This document shows positions 1 through 9,686 of a stretch of 64,000 nt of DNA, piece by piece. The notes beneath the pieces are model-generated. The model did not search any database. It saw nothing but the letters and a program-made list of their open reading frames with translations, and had not been told where the DNA came from. Every line of letters starts with the position of its first letter. Position 1 is the first letter of the stretch. Both the position numbers and the translations under genes were made by a program. The DNA comes from Xenorhabdus beddingii (lineage in GTDB: Bacteria; Pseudomonadota; Gammaproteobacteria; Enterobacterales; Enterobacteriaceae), in assembly GCF_002127545.1 (NCBI RefSeq), contig NZ_MUBK01000001.1, positions 204,424-268,423 of the forward strand. Reading direction: 5' to 3'.

Positions 1-769
1 AAGTTCTTAATCCTCGGCCTGACTCAATTAAGTACCAAGCCAGAAAGTAGAATATAACAATAAAGATACTCAACATACCTAATGTCATCGCCAGAGAAAC
101 ATCCGCAATGCCAAGAAAACCATAGCGGAAACCACTTACCATATAGACGATCGGGTTAAGTTTTGACACGATTTGCCAGAAAGTAGGCAACAGGGTAAGT
201 GAATAGAAAACGCCCCCCAGATAAGTCAAAGGCGTCAAAACAAATGTCGGGATAATGCTAATGTCATCGAAAGTTTTCGCAAAAATGGCATTCAACAGCC
301 CCGCCAGCGAAAATAAAATAGACGTTGCCAATAAAGTAATGACGACCATTCCCCATGAATGTATCTGTAACGGCACGAATAATAGGGAAACCAATGTCAC
401 CAAAATACCGACAAATACACCACGCGCGACTCCTCCGCCAATGAAACCGGCAATAATAATATGGGTTGGAACCGGAGCAACCAGTATTTCTTCGATACTA
501 CGCTGAAATTTAGCGCCAAAGAAAGATGAAGAGACATTCGAGTAGGAGTTGGTGATCACTGACATCATGATCAGCCCCGGCACAATAAATTGCATATACT
601 CAACCCCACCCATTTCACCAATGCGGGAACCCACCAGATTACCGAATATCACAAAATAAAGGGACATGGTGATCACAGGCGGCAGCAACGTTTGTACCCA
701 AATACGACCAAAACGGGTGATTTCTTTAATCCAAATGGTTTTCAGAGCCACCCAGTACAGTTGGATCAT
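1..769 (-). CDS. yadH: ABC transporter permease YadH (C-terminal end cut by window)
   Basis: Membrane permease of a two-gene ABC-2 type exporter; YadG is its ATPase. Reverse-strand translation starts MIQLYWVALKTIWIKEITRF and contains several hydrophobic segments. It runs 256 codons to ...IESGRGLRT at the window edge, so only the last residues and the stop are missing; E. coli YadH is also about 256 residues. The start overlaps the yadG stop in a TAATG junction, so the pair is translationally coupled. The substrate is unknown; E. coli YadGH is generally described as an uncharacterised exporter. Identification is by recalled similarity and gene order. Confidence 0.9.
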   Translation of the reverse strand, partial: MIQLYWVALKTIWIKEITRFGRIWVQTLLPPVITMSLYFVIFGNLVGSRIGEMGGVEYMQFIVPGLIMMSVITNSYSNVSSSFFGAKFQRSIEEILVAPVPTHIIIAGFIGGGVARGVFVGILVTLVSLLFVPLQIHSWGMVVITLLATSILFSLAGLLNAIFAKTFDDISIIPTFVLTPLTYLGGVFYSLTLLPTFWQIVSKLNPIVYMVSGFRYGFLGIADVSLAMTLGMLSIFIVIFYFLAWYLIESGRGLRT

Positions 770-1692
770 TATCTATCTCCTTGATTATTATTGGTCAACC
801 CAACAAACAACTCTTCCAGGCGATTCGCTTTATTGCGCATACTGCTGATTTGGATACCCTGCGTACTTAGCTGGGAGAAAATATCATTCAACCCCTGCCC
901 ACGTTTTACCTCTATTTCCAACGTTGTTGCGTCAAGCAGACGATAATCGTAGCCTTTAACGCTAGGCACGGTTCCTTTGGGGGCTAAATCGAGCAAGAAT
1001 GTTTCACTTTCAAGCTGGCTGAGTAGATCTTTCATACTGGTGTTTTCTACCAGTTCACCATGCTGGATAATACCAATATTGCGGCACAGCATTTCAGCCT
1101 CTTCCAGATAATGAGTCGTCAGGATGATGGTTGTTCCCTGCACATTCAATTCCCGCAAAAACTCCCACATCGATCGACGCAGTTCGATATCCACCCCCGC
1201 AGTCGGTTCATCAAGGATCAGTAAATTCGGCTGATGCATCAAAGCACGCGCAATCATCAAACGGCGCTTCATACCGCCAGACAAACGAATGGCGCGTTCG
1301 TTACGTTTTTCCCAGAGATCCAGTTGGGTAAGATAGATTTCAGCCCTGTCCTGTGCGACATTGCGCGGGACACCATAATATCCTGCCTGATTCAGTACGA
1401 TCTGAATCACCGTTTCGAACGGATTGAAATTGAATTCCTGTGGAACAAGCCCAAGGTGCCGTTTGGCATTGACGAGAGCCGTATCAATATCGTAGCCAAA
1501 GACCTTAACCTTGCCGCCACTTTTATTAACCAACGAACTAATAATACCAATCGTAGTGGATTTTCCCGCACCATTTGGCCCCAAAAGCGCGTAGAAATCG
1601 CCAGCTTCTACACGCAAATCAATCCCCCGCAGCGCCTTCACTCCACTTTCATAAGTTTTCGTGAGCTGCATCAACTCTAATGCGTAAGCCAT
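769..1692 (-). CDS. yadG: ABC transporter ATP-binding protein YadG
   Basis: Cytoplasmic ATPase, 307 residues, expected to energise YadH. It has a Walker A motif GPNGAGKST (residues 38-46), an LSGGM signature, and a Walker B/D-loop LLILDEPTAGVD followed by the H-loop in LTTHYLEEAE. The C-terminal extension after about residue 220 is typical of the drug/antibiotic-exporter subfamily. An AAAGG ribosome binding site lies upstream of the ATG. It is first in an operon with yadH and diverges from can, as in E. coli. The substrate cannot be deduced. Confidence 0.95.
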   Translation of the reverse strand: MAYALELMQLTKTYESGVKALRGIDLRVEAGDFYALLGPNGAGKSTTIGIISSLVNKSGGKVKVFGYDIDTALVNAKRHLGLVPQEFNFNPFETVIQIVLNQAGYYGVPRNVAQDRAEIYLTQLDLWEKRNERAIRLSGGMKRRLMIARALMHQPNLLILDEPTAGVDIELRRSMWEFLRELNVQGTTIILTTHYLEEAEMLCRNIGIIQHGELVENTSMKDLLSQLESETFLLDLAPKGTVPSVKGYDYRLLDATTLEIEVKRGQGLNDIFSQLSTQGIQISSMRNKANRLEELFVGLTNNNQGDR

Positions 1693-1874
1693 AAGTCAAA
1701 AATACCTTTAATTCTTTGCTATTTTTAAGTGCAAGATAGAAATTATGCCATTATTTTTCCTGCCTTTCTTAGCAATGACAGGGATCAAATAAAAAACATT
1801 CTTCAATTAAATATTAATTTCTCAATTGATGTTGTATATGATTCTATCTCAAAAACGTTGTCAGGCTATTAGTT

Positions 1875-2528
1875 ATGATGAGAAAGATTGAAGAGCTGTT
1901 TGCCAGGAACAAACAGTGGTCAAATTCCGTGAATGAAGAAAACCCACTTTTTTTCAAAGAATTATCAAAAGCGCAAAAACCCCATTTCCTGTGGATAGGC
2001 TGTTCCGATAGCCGGGTACCTGCTGAAAAACTGATTGATGCTGCACCGGGCGATCTTTTTGTTCACCGAAACGTGGCTAACCTTGTTATCCACACCGATT
2101 TAAACTGTTTATCCGTTGTACAGTATGCGGTTGATGTCTTACAGGTAGAACACATCATTATCTGCGGTCACTACGGCTGTGGTGGTATTGAAGCGGCTGT
2201 GGACGGTACTGAATTGGGCTTGATCAATAACTGGCTGCTCCATATCCGTGATTTGTGGTACAAGCACAGCTCTATGCTGGGTGAATTGCCGCCTAACGAT
2301 CGACTGAACCGCTTATGTGAATTAAATGTCATTGAACAGGTTTATAACCTCGGCCACTCTACCATTATGCAATCCGCATGGAAACGCGGCCAGAAGGTGA
2401 TGATCCACGGTTGGGTATATGGTTTGAAAGATGGTGAATTACATGATCTCGATATTACGGCTGACAGCCGCGAAAAGCTGGAACTGAATTATCGACAGGC
2501 TATTTCCAAACTGTCTCAAATCAAATAA
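1875..2528 (+). CDS. can: Beta-class carbonic anhydrase
   Basis: Interconverts CO2 and bicarbonate in the cytoplasm, supplying bicarbonate for biosynthesis in air. The 217-residue protein is very close to E. coli Can (220 residues). Zinc ligands are visible in CSDSR (Cys43, Asp45, with Arg47 of the Asp-Arg dyad) and in HYGCGG (His99, Cys102). Tandem ATGs open the frame; the second, at 1878, would give the E. coli numbering. It is divergent from yadG, convergent with hpt, and followed by a bidirectional hairpin, the usual enterobacterial arrangement. Confidence 0.97.
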   Translation: MMRKIEELFARNKQWSNSVNEENPLFFKELSKAQKPHFLWIGCSDSRVPAEKLIDAAPGDLFVHRNVANLVIHTDLNCLSVVQYAVDVLQVEHIIICGHYGCGGIEAAVDGTELGLINNWLLHIRDLWYKHSSMLGELPPNDRLNRLCELNVIEQVYNLGHSTIMQSAWKRGQKVMIHGWVYGLKDGELHDLDITADSREKLELNYRQAISKLSQIK

Positions 2529-2539
2529 CTGATTGATCT

Positions 2540-2570
2540 AAAAAAATGGCAGCCTTTCGCTGCCATTTTC
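2540..2570. terminator. Bidirectional hairpin terminator between can and hpt
   Basis: A 9-bp perfect stem AATGGCAGC / GCTGCCATT with a CTTTC loop is flanked by an A-run on the left and a T-run on the right. It therefore suits intrinsic termination of both convergent genes. Confidence 0.85.
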
Positions 2571-2607
2571 CCACTACCCGACTGATAACTTAAAATGACC
2601 GCAGCAA

Positions 2608-3153
2608 TCAATCTTCCAGCAAAGTGACATGCCCAATATAAGGCAGGTGGCGATAATGCTGCGCATAATCAATGCCATAACCAACGACAAACTTATCTTC
2701 AATCGAATAACCAATCCATTCAACCGGGACATCAACTTCACGGCGGGATGGTTTGTTCAGCAAAGTACAAATCGCCAGTGAATTCGGTTCACGCAGCCCC
2801 AGGATCTCACGGATTTTGTTCAGTGTATTGCCTGAATCGATAATATCTTCAACGATCAACACATCTTTGCCACGAATATCTTCATCCAAATCCTTGAGGA
2901 TTTTCACATCGCGGGTAGAACTCATCTCATTGCCATAGCTGGATGCAGTCATAAAATCCACTTCGTGAGGAACCTGCACTTCACGACATAAATCTGCCAT
3001 AAAGATAAACGACCCTCTCAACAGGCCAACCAGCACAAGTTCACAATCGCTATTACGATAATGCTCTGTAATTTGTTGCCCCAGCTCAGCAATACGCTGC
3101 TTAACCTCCTGTTCGGAGATCATCACTTCTACAATATGTTTCAATTTCCACAT
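2608..3153 (-). CDS. hpt: Hypoxanthine phosphoribosyltransferase
   Basis: Purine salvage enzyme making IMP (and GMP) from hypoxanthine/guanine and PRPP. The body from KHIVEVMI onward aligns almost residue for residue with E. coli Hpt, including the PRPP-binding loop [13 protein letters not shown] and the flexible-loop ASSYG. The frame is open further upstream to 3258, but that N-terminal stretch has no counterpart in the family. I chose the ATG at 3153, which has AGG a few bases upstream and gives 181 residues. A TTG at 3144 would match the E. coli start exactly and is an alternative. Confidence 0.95.
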   Translation of the reverse strand: MWKLKHIVEVMISEQEVKQRIAELGQQITEHYRNSDCELVLVGLLRGSFIFMADLCREVQVPHEVDFMTASSYGNEMSSTRDVKILKDLDEDIRGKDVLIVEDIIDSGNTLNKIREILGLREPNSLAICTLLNKPSRREVDVPVEWIGYSIEDKFVVGYGIDYAQHYRHLPYIGHVTLLED

Positions 3154-3341
3154 ACCTATTTGTTTTAAAACAATAAACTCACATTTAATTATGTGATACA
3201 TCATCAATATTGATACACCGGATGATATACCGTTAATCGCACAAAGACGGACACACAAGAAAACATGAGAACAAAATATTGGCAGAGTATATCAGAACCC
3301 ATCATTTGCAGTAAAAGAAGAAGCCGGGCTTAGACTCATGT

Positions 3342-3476
3342 CTATCGACAAAGATCATCATTAGTGATTTGTGCTACAGCCGTAGCCCACACTGTGTCAT
3401 GGACGGCGAGTCCCGTTGGAAATAGCCCTTTCTGCTGAAGCCAATCAAAATACAGAGCAAAGGCATCGACACTCAT
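3342..3476 (-). CDS. Small ORF of unknown function (44 aa)
   Basis: Reverse-strand frame ATG...TAG encoding 44 residues, beginning MSVDAFALYFDWLQQ and ending NDDLCR. Its composition looks protein-like (hydrophobic and aromatic pattern, no low-complexity), unlike the AT-rich noise nearby. It has no strong ribosome binding site, and I do not recognise it. It may be a remnant of a longer gene, or a real small protein beside the bacteriocin island. The rest of the 3154-3644 interval shows nothing else I can support. Confidence 0.3.
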   Translation of the reverse strand: MSVDAFALYFDWLQQKGLFPTGLAVHDTVWATAVAQITNDDLCR

Positions 3477-3644
3477 TCTGGTACTCACGAAAAAAGAGTA
3501 TAAGATAGGAGTCAGCCACTCTAATCAGAGTGGCTGATAATTTACACTGTAATGACATAATCAAAACTAAATATTATTGAATCTATACCAGGCTTTTTTT
3601 GGATACACAACATTAAGATATCAGCCTCAGTTTCAACTGAAACA

Positions 3645-3869
3645 TTATAGACCCGATTTATCGATCACATTATCTAGTTGTTTAGCTCCAGCATGGATAA
3701 CTTTTTCAGCACCATTATAAACATCATCAGATATAATATGGGCATTATGAAGACCTGTGGCTACACTCTCAAGTATACTCTCAACACCACTAACAAGTCC
3801 CTTACATAAATCCCCCCAAAAACCAGCACCAGAGATTTGTTCTAACTCAACTTGATTTAACTCTTTCAT
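3645..3869 (-). CDS. Bacteriocin/microcin-like peptide with double-glycine-type leader
   Basis: A 74-residue precursor starting MKELNQVELEQISGA. The leader fits the consensus for C39-peptidase export substrates: Glu-Leu at -8/-7, Ile at -4, Gly-Ala at -2/-1. Cleavage there would release a 59-residue peptide starting GFWGDLCKG, with one cysteine and amphipathic, Gly/Val/His-rich sequence. The frame is open four codons upstream, but GAGG lies 6 bases before the ATG at 3869, fixing the start. The dedicated exporter genes lie immediately upstream on the same strand. No immunity gene is recognisable nearby. The bacteriocin role is inferred from the leader and neighbours. Confidence 0.75.
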   Translation of the reverse strand: MKELNQVELEQISGAGFWGDLCKGLVSGVESILESVATGLHNAHIISDDVYNGAEKVIHAGAKQLDNVIDKSGL

Positions 3870-4300
3870 ATATGACCTCATTTATTTATCATTGACATAA
3901 TGTTCCAGAATAGAGTAAAGAACCATAGTATTAATCAGATAATCCATTAAATTATGATTCCAGAAAAATTAAAACCTCCGATAATATTTTGTTAATAAAT
4001 AGGTTTATATCTTTCTGCAACAATATCTTATTTATTTTTCATGCATCATCATAGTTTACTTAATATTAACATTAGGTAAACGGTGGTTATTTAATATCAA
4101 ATCAAGCTAATTATTTGTTAATGTTAATATTATTTTATAATGTACTTTTTTGTACATAAATTTATCTCAAATTATCCGCTATTCCGCATCTCATTCATAA
4201 TTTATTGTTTTATAAAGAATCAACATACATAAAAAACACAATCATTTAAAGATCAATTCATTACATATATAGATGTGAAATGTCGTATTATTCTTAATAT
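3870..4300. other. AT-rich intergenic region upstream of the bacteriocin peptide gene
   Basis: About 430 bases of very AT-rich sequence between the exporter stop and the peptide gene. It has room for a separate promoter for the peptide and its leader. I see no convincing gene: only reverse-strand frames of about 20 codons without suitable ribosome binding sites. In particular, no membrane-protein-like immunity ORF was found. Confidence 0.5.
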
Positions 4301-6400
4301 TTATGATATTGCAATGACGCGTTTAGCCGATGCAATTGTTGATGGCCGATGAGCAATAATAATTCTGGTTATATTTAATGCTGCTATTGATTCATTGATA
4401 TACTTTTCATTAGCTAAATCGAGATGACTGGTAGCCTCATCCATAAATAAAATGCTTGGTCGGCGATAAAGGGCTCTGGCTATCAATAGTCTTTGTATTT
4501 GCCCACCAGACATTCCGCTACCTAATTCACCAATGAGTGTTTCATACCCCATAGGCATCAATAAAATATCGTTATGAATATTACAACGTTTAGCACATTC
4601 TTGTATGTATTCAAGATCAGGAGAGAGAGCAAATCCAGATATATTTTCAGCGATAGAACCAGAAAGTAATTTATCATCTTGTAATACACAAGAAATATAT
4701 CTACGGTAATTATTAAGACCAAGGACATTGATATCTAGTCCATTAATTAAAATAGTGCCCTTACTAGGCAACAACAGGCCACACATTAATTTAATTAATG
4801 TTGTTTTTCCTGCACCAGATGGGCCAACAATAGCTACACTTTCTCCCGCTTTGATACCAAGATTAAAATTAGAAATAACGGGTTTTGATAAATTATCGTA
4901 TTGATAAGCCAAGTTGAAAATAGTGAGTTCTGCAGGTAACCCTGAAATGTCAAGATCCCGGTTTGGTGCTTCCCTTTCTGGTTCAGAAAGTACTATATCG
5001 GAGATTCGTTCATTATGTAAATTTAACATGCGCAATCTGAGTGCCATATCGATCAAATTACTTGCTCTATCAGCAAATTGCCCACGATAGGCGTTAAAAG
5101 CGATAAACATTCCCAGCGTCATTTGATTATCTATAACGAGTGATGAACCTAACCACAGAATAGTAACTTGTTCACAAGCAATAATTAAAGTATTAACGAT
5201 ATCAAAAATTGTACTTATTTTGACAAGTTTGGTATTTGAGTTAATAGTATCGATACTCAAATTTAACCAGGATTTTGCCCGACTTTCACATAACCCCAAT
5301 GCTTTTAATGTATTAATGCTATATAAGGTTTCCATAAAATGGGAATTTGCTCTGGCATCCTTAACTATTTGCTCTTCGGAAAGTTGTCGATAATATTGAT
5401 AAGTAAGCAACCTTAGGGTGACATAAGTAATAGTGAACCCTGATACCACCCAAACGAGCCAGTTACCGTAGAGTAACATCATAATGAAAACACTGATCAA
5501 CATAATCGTGTCGATAATACTATTAACAATATTTTTGGTAAAAGTAGTACGTATGATATTTAATGAACCAAATCGTGACTGAATATCACCTAACTTACGT
5601 TTTTCAAAGTAAGCTAAAGGTAATTTCATTAGATGATCGAACACCCCTGATTTCCATTGAGCATCAACAAATATTTCCATCGTAATGGATGTCCAGCTAC
5701 GCAAAGTAGAGACGCTCACTTTAAATAGAATGAAGACAAACAAACCAAAACAAATAATAGTTAATAAGTTATTATCCTTAGCAATAACGACGTGATCCAT
5801 AATTAGCTGCGTTCCTACAGGGATCAGTATATTAATGGCTTCTACAACAAGGGATAAAAAGAAAATTTTCCCCAGTGTCGACTTAAGTCCCTGAATATTA
5901 TTTAGCAGTGATATAATACGTAATCTGTTTTGTTTTTTGACAGGAACAAAATCATTACTTGGCCATAATTCTAATGCAATGCCAGTAAAATGTTTGGAAA
6001 ACTCTTGTGTACTCAAGACCCGATGTCCGAATGCTGGATCATGAATGGTGATTTTATTTTTATTAACTCTAACTAAAACAACAAAATGATTCATATCCCA
6101 GTGCAGAATACAGGGTAATTTTAATGCATAAAGTTCATCAAGATCCAGTGAGACGGCTCTGGTTTTGAATTTAAGGGTGCCGGCAATACTAACCAATGTA
6201 GTTAGTGCAACTCCACGTGTAGAAATTCCAAACTGACTACGTAAACTGGATAAATCAATTTGTAACCCATGATAATGAAAAACCATTGCTAAACTTGCTA
6301 AACCACACTCTGTTGCCTCGGTTTGTAAAATTTGGGGGATTTTTCTTTTAAATCCAAGATTCAATTTACTGGTAATAGTTTCAAAATATTTTTTATCCAT
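4301..6400 (-). CDS. Bacteriocin-processing ABC exporter with N-terminal C39 peptidase
   Basis: A 699-residue transporter of the CvaB/PCAT type. It cleaves double-glycine leaders in the cytoplasm and pumps the mature peptide across the inner membrane. Domain order: C39 peptidase with Cys32 (in EATECGLA), His105 (in NHFVVL) and Asp121 (in HDPAFG); a six-helix membrane domain to about residue 440; then an ATPase with Walker A GPSGAGKTT, signature SGGQ and Walker B LFMDEATS. All catalytic residues are present. It overlaps the upstream HlyD gene by 8 bases, so the two are co-translated. The natural substrate is probably the peptide encoded at 3645-3869. Confidence 0.93.
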   Translation of the reverse strand: MDKKYFETITSKLNLGFKRKIPQILQTEATECGLASLAMVFHYHGLQIDLSSLRSQFGISTRGVALTTLVSIAGTLKFKTRAVSLDLDELYALKLPCILHWDMNHFVVLVRVNKNKITIHDPAFGHRVLSTQEFSKHFTGIALELWPSNDFVPVKKQNRLRIISLLNNIQGLKSTLGKIFFLSLVVEAINILIPVGTQLIMDHVVIAKDNNLLTIICFGLFVFILFKVSVSTLRSWTSITMEIFVDAQWKSGVFDHLMKLPLAYFEKRKLGDIQSRFGSLNIIRTTFTKNIVNSIIDTIMLISVFIMMLLYGNWLVWVVSGFTITYVTLRLLTYQYYRQLSEEQIVKDARANSHFMETLYSINTLKALGLCESRAKSWLNLSIDTINSNTKLVKISTIFDIVNTLIIACEQVTILWLGSSLVIDNQMTLGMFIAFNAYRGQFADRASNLIDMALRLRMLNLHNERISDIVLSEPEREAPNRDLDISGLPAELTIFNLAYQYDNLSKPVISNFNLGIKAGESVAIVGPSGAGKTTLIKLMCGLLLPSKGTILINGLDINVLGLNNYRRYISCVLQDDKLLSGSIAENISGFALSPDLEYIQECAKRCNIHNDILLMPMGYETLIGELGSGMSGGQIQRLLIARALYRRPSILFMDEATSHLDLANEKYINESIAALNITRIIIAHRPSTIASAKRVIAIS

Positions 6401-7691
6401 TTTGTGGCCCCACCAATGTTTTTTTCATGTCATAGAATGGTGAGAACATCCATTGATAGAGAGGACGTTTCTCAAGAAAAAAAGTAGATTGAGCTTTCAT
6501 ACCATTAGATAAATTTAATTTTCTTCCATTATAATTAAACTGATTTTTATCTAAGGTAACTAAAACCTTATAATAGGATTCATTTTTTTCCCCGGATTTG
6601 TTTATAGGAGAGCTTCTATAATAAGACATTTCCTGGGCAGAAGCAGGAATATATGAAATATTATTGATATATCCTGGGAACTGCCCAAATTTTTCAAATG
6701 GAAATGCATCATAGCGTATATTAATTGCATCTCCTTTCGAGATATACGGCAAACTGCTATTAGGAACCCATAGAATTAAATAGTAATTAGATTTTATATT
6801 ACTCGGAATAACTTGAGCCAGAATATCGTTTAAGGTTATCGCCTGACCGACGGTAAAACCAAGTGATTCAATACGTCCATTAATCGGAGAAGTTATTAAT
6901 AGAGATCCATTGGCAGCCATTTCAGTTAATTTTCGTTGTAAATCGTCACGTTGAATTTTATATTCAGATATTTGTTTATCAAAATCAGCCTGTTTAAGAA
7001 TAATTTCACTATTCAGGTTAGTAATTTTCAATGCATCACTGATATACTGGCTGTATAGATTCTGATACATATTTTGTTGTTGATAATAGGAATAGCCATA
7101 ACCATTAAATTGATCTTTTGTAATCAGCCCACGTTTCCGATAGAGATTGTAACTATCCATATTTTTCTTCGCAAATTCAACCCCTTGACGGGCATCATCA
7201 ACAATAATTTTAGACTCTTTCAATGAAGTTTCATACTGCTCTTTTTGTTCTTTCAAACTTTCTAAGGTGATGTGCTCATTATTTTGTAATTTTTGAATAA
7301 TATTATTAATCTGTACTAATTGGTTTTTTAATGAGTTTTTTGTATTAGTACTAATTTTTCCTGACTCTGTAATTTGACTGAATTCTACCTGATAAATTTT
7401 TTGCCCCTGTTTTACAAAATCTCCCACATTGACAAAGTCCTGAGAAATAAATCCCTGCTGAGAAGAAAAAATATTTATTGGATGAGGATTGGTTATCACT
7501 TCACCATAGGCGTTAATACGTCTTGTATAACTGCCAAAAGTAATAAATAGAAATAAAACAACCAAAAAAACCGATGAAAATATACAAATAACCCAACTTG
7601 GAATTCTTGCTATTAATAGTGCTTCTCCAGCCCATCTGGATTTTTTATTTTCTATAGCTTCTTTCCTAAACAAATTATTCATAATGGCCAT
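6393..7691 (-). CDS. HlyD-family periplasmic adaptor of the bacteriocin exporter
   Basis: A 432-residue membrane fusion protein expected to bridge the C39 ABC exporter to an outer-membrane TolC channel. One N-terminal membrane helix (about residues 30-55) is followed by a lipoyl half-motif (VGDFVKQGQKIYQV), a long coiled-coil segment rich in Gln/Lys/Glu, a second lipoyl half (SPINGRIESLGFTVGQ) and a beta-barrel C-terminus. This is CvaA/HlyD architecture. It is first in the operon with the exporter. Starts at 7691 or 7682 are both possible, with AGGAAT some 13 bases upstream. No tolC-like gene is present locally, so the housekeeping TolC is presumably used. Confidence 0.9.
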   Translation of the reverse strand: MAIMNNLFRKEAIENKKSRWAGEALLIARIPSWVICIFSSVFLVVLFLFITFGSYTRRINAYGEVITNPHPINIFSSQQGFISQDFVNVGDFVKQGQKIYQVEFSQITESGKISTNTKNSLKNQLVQINNIIQKLQNNEHITLESLKEQKEQYETSLKESKIIVDDARQGVEFAKKNMDSYNLYRKRGLITKDQFNGYGYSYYQQQNMYQNLYSQYISDALKITNLNSEIILKQADFDKQISEYKIQRDDLQRKLTEMAANGSLLITSPINGRIESLGFTVGQAITLNDILAQVIPSNIKSNYYLILWVPNSSLPYISKGDAINIRYDAFPFEKFGQFPGYINNISYIPASAQEMSYYRSSPINKSGEKNESYYKVLVTLDKNQFNYNGRKLNLSNGMKAQSTFFLEKRPLYQWMFSPFYDMKKTLVGPQNG

Positions 7692-7928
7692 GTGTAATTA
7701 ATATTCCTGTTTTGTTTAGTCATTGCAATTTAAATTAAAAATTAAATTATTATTTATCAATAAATTGGAGATATTATCAATTTACTTTATCAGCTATAAT
7801 TTAATATATTTAATATTAACATAGTGTAAACCATTAGTAAGATGCTGGATTAATACAAGTGCAATAGATTCATAATTGAAAAATAAGTCAACTATCAGTA
7901 CATTTTACCGTTCCCATACCGAAAATAA

Positions 7929-8055
7929 ATGCCTGAAATTCATTCAAAAGACAGACACTACCGACAGTTGACTCTGGGTCAAAAATGCCGGATAGAAGCA
8001 CTTTATGACAAAGGTTTTCCACAACGTGACATTACGAAAAGTATTGGGTTGGGCG
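7929..8055 (+). pseudogene. IS30-family transposase remnant (N-terminal fragment)
   Basis: The first ~42 codons read RHYRQLTLGQKCRIEALYDK and continue through PQRDITKSIG. This is the N-terminal helix-turn-helix region typical of IS30-type transposases. After this the frame continues to 8258 with unrelated sequence, and no DDE catalytic domain follows. This is therefore a truncated insertion sequence at the edge of the bacteriocin island. The stretch 8055-8258 has overlapping open frames on both strands, none of which I recognise; it may be another rearranged fragment. Confidence 0.7.
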
Positions 8056-8335
8056 TTTTCATTATAGTGATAGTGCCAGAAGCGCATACGCGGGCCATTA
8101 TACAGCCCGAGCAGACCGAGGTTAATCGGGAAACGGCTTTGCAACAGATCATCGCCCAACCCAACGCAACAGATGAAAACCATACTGACGCGCTGCGCTC
8201 TTGCGAGTGCTTCATCAGCTTTTTTATTGACGGAAAAATGGCAAATCCCCAACGTTAAGTAAATAAAGTTTGGCTAACATAGATATTAATATGTTAATTT
8301 AGGTAAAATGGTAGAAAATCAGTATAATAGAAATT

Positions 8336-8683
8336 ATGCAAAAAATTGCCTTATTGACTTACATCCTGATTCTATTCGGTTTTGCGCAACCCGCAAAAGC
8401 CCTATCTGAAAGTGAAGCTGAAGATCTTGCTGATCTGACAGCAGTCTATATCTACTTGAAATATGATTGTGGCTATAGCCAGATCCCAGATCGTGAAATC
8501 AGGCGCACAATTATCTATTTCGCCCAACGTCAAAAGTGGGATCTCAGTAACTATGATGGTCAGTTAATGGAGGAACTGAATCAGTTGAGCTACAACGATT
8601 TGAAAGGAATTAACTTACCCTACGAGGTTAAATGTCGTTCTCTTGCACGACGCTCCCTCAGCTTACTTGCTTATGTAAAATAG
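8336..8683 (+). CDS. yacC: YacC family secreted protein
   Basis: A 115-residue protein with an N-terminal signal peptide (hydrophobic stretch ending in PAKA, residues 1-22). The mature part closely matches E. coli YacC: SESEAEDLADLTAVYIYLK near the start and SLARRSLSLLAYVK at the end. Two cysteines (in YDCGYS and VKCRS) could form a periplasmic disulfide. As in E. coli, it lies directly upstream of speE on the same strand. YacC resembles secretin pilotins in fold, but its function is not established. Confidence 0.9.
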   Translation: MQKIALLTYILILFGFAQPAKALSESEAEDLADLTAVYIYLKYDCGYSQIPDREIRRTIIYFAQRQKWDLSNYDGQLMEELNQLSYNDLKGINLPYEVKCRSLARRSLSLLAYVK

Positions 8684-8794
8684 TCCCCTGATAAAGTACC
8701 TCCATGAGGTCAATTTCGCAGTGCAACTACGTTAATAGTTGGCTATTATGTGCGCACAATGCCTGTGAACATCACAATGGAGGAATATCGGGAC

Positions 8795-9658
8795 ATGTCG
8801 CAAAAAGAAATTTGGTATGAAACATTGCATCCCAATTTCGGTCAATATTTCGCAGTTGAAAATGTGCTTTATCATGATAAAACCGAGCACCAAGACCTGA
8901 TTATTTTCGAAAATGCAGAGCTTGGTCGTATTATGGCGCTTGATGGTGTAGTCCAAACTACAGAGCGCGATGAGTTCATCTATCATGAAGTAATGGCTCA
9001 TGTACCCCTATTTGCCCACGGACAAGCCAAGAAAGTGTTAATCATTGGCGGTGGTGATGGTGGAATGCTACGTGAAGTCTGCCGCCATCATTATCTCGAC
9101 AGTATCACAATGGTAGAAATAGATGCCGGTGTCGTCGAATTCTGTGGCCAATATTTGCCAAATCATAATGCAGGGGCTTATGCCGATCCCCGTTTTAAAC
9201 TGGTTATTGATGACGGTGTTAATTTTGTCAAAACCACGTCTGAAAAATTTGATGTCATCATTTCTGACTGTACTGATCCTGCCGGGCCAGGTGAAAGTTT
9301 ATTTACCTCTGAATTTTATGAGGGCTGCGCCCGTTGTCTGAGCGAAGGCGGAATTTTTGTCGCCCAAAATGGCGTCTGCTTCCTGCAACAAGACGAAGCC
9401 GTCAATAGCCATAAAAAATTGGGTCACTATTTTGCTGACAGCAGTTTCTATCAAGCCGCCGTGCCAACCTATTACGGTGGGATCATGACGTTTGCATGGG
9501 CAAGCCAAAATTCTGTCTTGCGTCAGGTTCCCTTGGCTACCCTGCAACAGCGCTTTGAAAAAGCAGCCATAGTCTGCCGTTATTACACGCCAGCGATACA
9601 CGCAGGAAGTTTTGCATTACCGCAGTACTTACTGAATGCACTGTCTGGAAATCAATAA
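8795..9658 (+). CDS. speE: Spermidine synthase
   Basis: Transfers the aminopropyl group from decarboxylated S-adenosylmethionine to putrescine, giving spermidine. The 287-residue protein contains the nucleotide-binding GGGDGG loop, the EIDAGVV and IDDGVNF strands and the catalytic-Asp motif SDCTDPAGP. Length and sequence match E. coli SpeE. The frame is open to 8750, but [17 protein letters not shown] aligns with the family N-terminus, and GGAGG at 8779-8783 plus CGGGA close to the ATG support the start at 8795. It lies upstream of speD in an operon and supplies the second step after SpeD. Confidence 0.97.
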   Translation: MSQKEIWYETLHPNFGQYFAVENVLYHDKTEHQDLIIFENAELGRIMALDGVVQTTERDEFIYHEVMAHVPLFAHGQAKKVLIIGGGDGGMLREVCRHHYLDSITMVEIDAGVVEFCGQYLPNHNAGAYADPRFKLVIDDGVNFVKTTSEKFDVIISDCTDPAGPGESLFTSEFYEGCARCLSEGGIFVAQNGVCFLQQDEAVNSHKKLGHYFADSSFYQAAVPTYYGGIMTFAWASQNSVLRQVPLATLQQRFEKAAIVCRYYTPAIHAGSFALPQYLLNALSGNQ

Positions 9659-9686
9659 TCACCCATTAGCCGGGAGGTGAATTAAA

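Noticed and set aside
7944..8252. Reverse-strand ORFs over the IS30 remnant
   Set aside because: They overlap the recognisable transposase N-terminus on the other strand and show no family resemblance.
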